64,000 nt of DNA, from positions 31,268-95,267 of the forward strand of contig JAUIAM010000012.1 of the NCBI GenBank assembly GCA_030425485.1, in the 5' to 3' direction. Both the position numbers and the translations under genes were made by a program. The DNA comes from Verrucomicrobiia bacterium (GTDB lineage Bacteria; Verrucomicrobiota; Verrucomicrobiia; Opitutales; Cerasicoccaceae). Shown here in pieces: positions 61,599 to 64,000 of the stretch. Under the pieces are notes generated by a model. It had not been told where the DNA came from and did no database searches. It saw only the letters and a program-made list of their open reading frames with translations. The first letter of the stretch is position 1. Each line of letters begins with the position of its first letter.

Positions 61599-63902
61599 AT
61601 GCATTGGATTGATTGGATTATTGTCTTGGTTCCCGTAACCATCGTTTTATATCTCACTGTTTATAGCCGTCGCTACGTGCGAGGGGTGGTTGACTTCCTG
61701 GCTGCTGGCCGTGTCGCAGGCCGATACGTCATTTCCGCAGGTGATCTAACAGCTGGTTTGAGCGTTATCACCCTTGTAGCCTTGGTTGAGTCGAAATATC
61801 AGGTGGGATATGCACTTTCCTTCTGGGAGTATCTAACGGTCCCGGTGGGCATTATCATGGGGCTGACGGGTTATTGCATCTACCGCTTTCGCGAGACGCG
61901 ATCGCTGTCCATCGGTCAGTTCCTGGAGATGCGCTATAATCGTCCCCTGCGTATTGTGGCGGCGACGCTGCGCACGCTCTCGGAGATGATCACCAATGCG
62001 ATCGGGCCTGCTGTCGCGGCCAACTTCTTTATCTACTTCCTGGGCCTGCCCCACGAGTTTACGGTCGCCGGCATTGCCCTGCCAACCTTTGCGCTCGTTG
62101 TGGGCTTGTCGCTGTGCGTCTGTATGGTGGTTATCTGGCCGGGTGGTCGTATTTCGCTGCTGATTTCTGACTCTATCCAGGGCCTGCTCAGTTACCCGAT
62201 TTTTGTCATTATTGCGGGTTACGTTTTTCTCCACTTCGGCTGGCATGACAGCATCGGTCCCGTCATGATGGACCGCGCCGACGGCGAAAGCTTTATCAAT
62301 CCTTTCGACATCGAGAAGCTCCGCGACTTCAACATCTTTGCGCTCTTTGTGACCATCATGGGCCAGGTGCTCAACCGCGCGGCCTGGATTGGCAACGACA
62401 CCACCAGCAGCGGACGCACGCCCCACGAGCAGAAGATGGCGGGTATCCTTGGCACATGGCGTACGCTATACTCCACGCTGATGCTCATGCTGATTGCCAT
62501 CATGATCATCACGCTCATGACACATAACAAGTACGCGGAAGAGTCCTACAGCATCCGTCAGGAGTTGACACAGAAGGTCTCCAAGGAAGTCGTGAGCGAC
62601 CCGGTTCTGCGTGCTGATCTGGATGCCAAGCTAGCCGCAATCCCCATGTCTCAGCATGAGATCGGTTCGGATGCTCCGCTCTCGCAAGAGGTCAACATTG
62701 ACACGCCCTATATGGCGGTGGCGCGAGATACCCTGGGCGGTACGCCTGAGGGCAACCTGGAGTTCCAAAAGTTCCGCACGCTCTACCACCAGATGATGCT
62801 CCCCGTGGCGTTGAAGAACCTCCTCCCGGTGGGGTTGATGGGGCTCTTCTGCCTGCTCATGATTATGCTGCTGCTCTCGACGGACGACTCACGTGTCTTC
62901 AATGCCTCGTCCACCATCGTGCAGGACATCATCCTGCCGTTCCGTAAAAAGCCCTTTACGCCCAAGCAGCACGTTCTGCTCCTGAGGCTGACCTCGCTTG
63001 GGGTCTGTATCTTCTTCTTTGTGGTCTCGATTTTCTTCGTCCAGATCGACTACATCATCATGTTTACGACCATCATGACGGCGCTTTGGCTCGGTGGGGC
63101 AGGGCCGATTATGATCTTCGGCCTGTACAGCCGTTTTGGGAACACCGTAGGTGCCTTTGGCTCGCTCATCTTTGGTTCGGGTCTGGCCTTTGTTGGTTTG
63201 TTCATGCAGCGCAATTGGGCGGAAACCGTTTACCCCTGGCTCGAAGTCAATGGCTGGGTCGGTCCGGTCGGGAATTTCCTTCAGTCTGTCTCCGCGCCCC
63301 TCAACCCCTACGTCATGTGGGAGATGAATGCGGTCAAATTCCCCATCAATTCCTACGAGTTGTATTTTATGGCCATGATCTCGGGGATCGTTGCCTACGT
63401 CGTGGGCTCATTCCTCACCCAGCGCAAGCCCTTCAACCTGGATCGTTTGCTCCACCGTGGTGTCTATGACGTGGCCAACGAATACAAGGAGCCCTTTAAG
63501 TGGACGCCTGCCAATGCCGTGAAAAAACTGATCGGCATTACGCCGGAGTACACCCTCGGCGACCGCATCATCGCCTGGTCCGTCTTTGGCTACGCCATTG
63601 TGTACAAGTTTGGCTTTTGCTTCGTCGGTGTGCTGATCTGGAACATGTTCTCTCCCTGGCCGGTCGAGTGGTGGAGCACATACTTCCTCATCACCAGCCT
63701 GTGGGTCACGGCGATCCTGGGTATCGTCTCGACGGTATGGTTTATGATCGGTGGCTTCATCGACATCCGTGCGCTTTTCCGCGACCTCAATGCCCGTACT
63801 GATAATCCGCTCGATAACGGTATGGTTGAGGGCCATGTATCCCTGGCTGACAAGGCCGCCTTTGAGGCGCGCGGCGTCAAAAGCGAGAGCGACGAGGACT
63901 AG
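61599..63902 (+). CDS. Sodium:solute symporter (SSS family), long form
   Basis: The 767-residue protein has about 14 or 15 membrane segments with the SSS landmarks: YVRGVVDFLAAGRVAGRYVI near the N-terminus, then GLSVITLVALVESKYQVGYA, and an ending ERVALSLAD-like VEGHVSLADKAAF. An unusual hydrophilic insert (about residues 308-390, from HNKYAEESYSIRQEL to PEGNLEFQKFR) lies between two membrane segments. A 100-residue C-terminal region adds extra segments and ends in an acidic tail (KSESDED). The substrate cannot be told; sugars are plausible in this phylum. Confidence 0.85.
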   Translation: MHWIDWIIVLVPVTIVLYLTVYSRRYVRGVVDFLAAGRVAGRYVISAGDLTAGLSVITLVALVESKYQVGYALSFWEYLTVPVGIIMGLTGYCIYRFRETRSLSIGQFLEMRYNRPLRIVAATLRTLSEMITNAIGPAVAANFFIYFLGLPHEFTVAGIALPTFALVVGLSLCVCMVVIWPGGRISLLISDSIQGLLSYPIFVIIAGYVFLHFGWHDSIGPVMMDRADGESFINPFDIEKLRDFNIFALFVTIMGQVLNRAAWIGNDTTSSGRTPHEQKMAGILGTWRTLYSTLMLMLIAIMIITLMTHNKYAEESYSIRQELTQKVSKEVVSDPVLRADLDAKLAAIPMSQHEIGSDAPLSQEVNIDTPYMAVARDTLGGTPEGNLEFQKFRTLYHQMMLPVALKNLLPVGLMGLFCLLMIMLLLSTDDSRVFNASSTIVQDIILPFRKKPFTPKQHVLLLRLTSLGVCIFFFVVSIFFVQIDYIIMFTTIMTALWLGGAGPIMIFGLYSRFGNTVGAFGSLIFGSGLAFVGLFMQRNWAETVYPWLEVNGWVGPVGNFLQSVSAPLNPYVMWEMNAVKFPINSYELYFMAMISGIVAYVVGSFLTQRKPFNLDRLLHRGVYDVANEYKEPFKWTPANAVKKLIGITPEYTLGDRIIAWSVFGYAIVYKFGFCFVGVLIWNMFSPWPVEWWSTYFLITSLWVTAILGIVSTVWFMIGGFIDIRALFRDLNARTDNPLDNGMVEGHVSLADKAAFEARGVKSESDED

Positions 63903-64000
63903 GCGGTGTTTTCAAATTCATCAAGGTCGGTAGAAAAGGGTCTTTTCGCGTCTTTTTCCGTTTTCTCAGTTCATGAATCTGGATTCACACCACTTCGAAA

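Overview
The window looks like part of a Verrucomicrobiota chromosome, probably of the Opitutae/Puniceicoccales type. Three things point there: a planctomycete-verrucomicrobial (PVM) type bacterial microcompartment operon, the classical bacterial order of the transcription/translation genes, and the scarcity of Shine-Dalgarno sequences, with many A/C-rich leaders. This assignment is inference from gene content; no rRNA gene is present to confirm it.

Layout. (1) 1-2061: the C-terminal tail of a gene, probably secA, then apolipoprotein N-acyltransferase. (2) 2165-8840: a compact microcompartment operon with its own candidate promoter and operator. It holds pduL, two BMC-H genes, acetate/propionate kinase, a third BMC-H, BMC-P, CoA-acylating aldehyde dehydrogenase, two BMC-P genes and a class II sugar-phosphate aldolase. 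Together these would cleave a deoxysugar phosphate such as fuculose-1-P or rhamnulose-1-P, trap the lactaldehyde inside a shell, oxidise it to an acyl-CoA, and recover ATP through acyl-phosphate. (3) 8968-13654: purK, purE, lipA, an orphan HicB-like gene and a DUF456 membrane protein on the minus strand, then an unknown gene and an HspQ/YccV-like gene. (4) 13992-28508: lysS, tRNA-Thr, tuf, tRNA-Trp, secE, nusG, rplKAJL and rpoBC, ending in a strong terminator. (5) 28610-47966: a lipoprotein gene, then the str, S10, spc and alpha operons (rpsL to rplQ), with map and secY in place. rpmD, infA and rpmJ are missing from their usual sites, and a secreted protein of unknown function sits between rpsS and rplV. 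(6) 48044-55856: a small membrane zinc-ribbon protein, guaA, a LolA-like exported protein overlapping hisD, then hisC, hisB, hisH and citrate synthase. (7) 55979-63902: a VC0807-like membrane protein, a CoaB-like gene, an NtrB/NtrC-type two-component pair, a PstS-like binding protein, tRNA-Gly and a large sodium:solute symporter.

The most interesting points are: the microcompartment locus with three BMC-H paralogues and three predicted encapsulation helices, one of them on the C-terminus of the aldolase; the exported protein embedded in the S10 operon; a family of hairpin repeats placed immediately after stop codons, including one inside the spc operon; loss of the second zinc-binding site in RpoC; competing hairpins between rplL and rpoB; and low-complexity extensions on ribosomal proteins S5, S11 and L17. 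Large parts of the window (regions 4 and 5) are otherwise ordinary housekeeping DNA.
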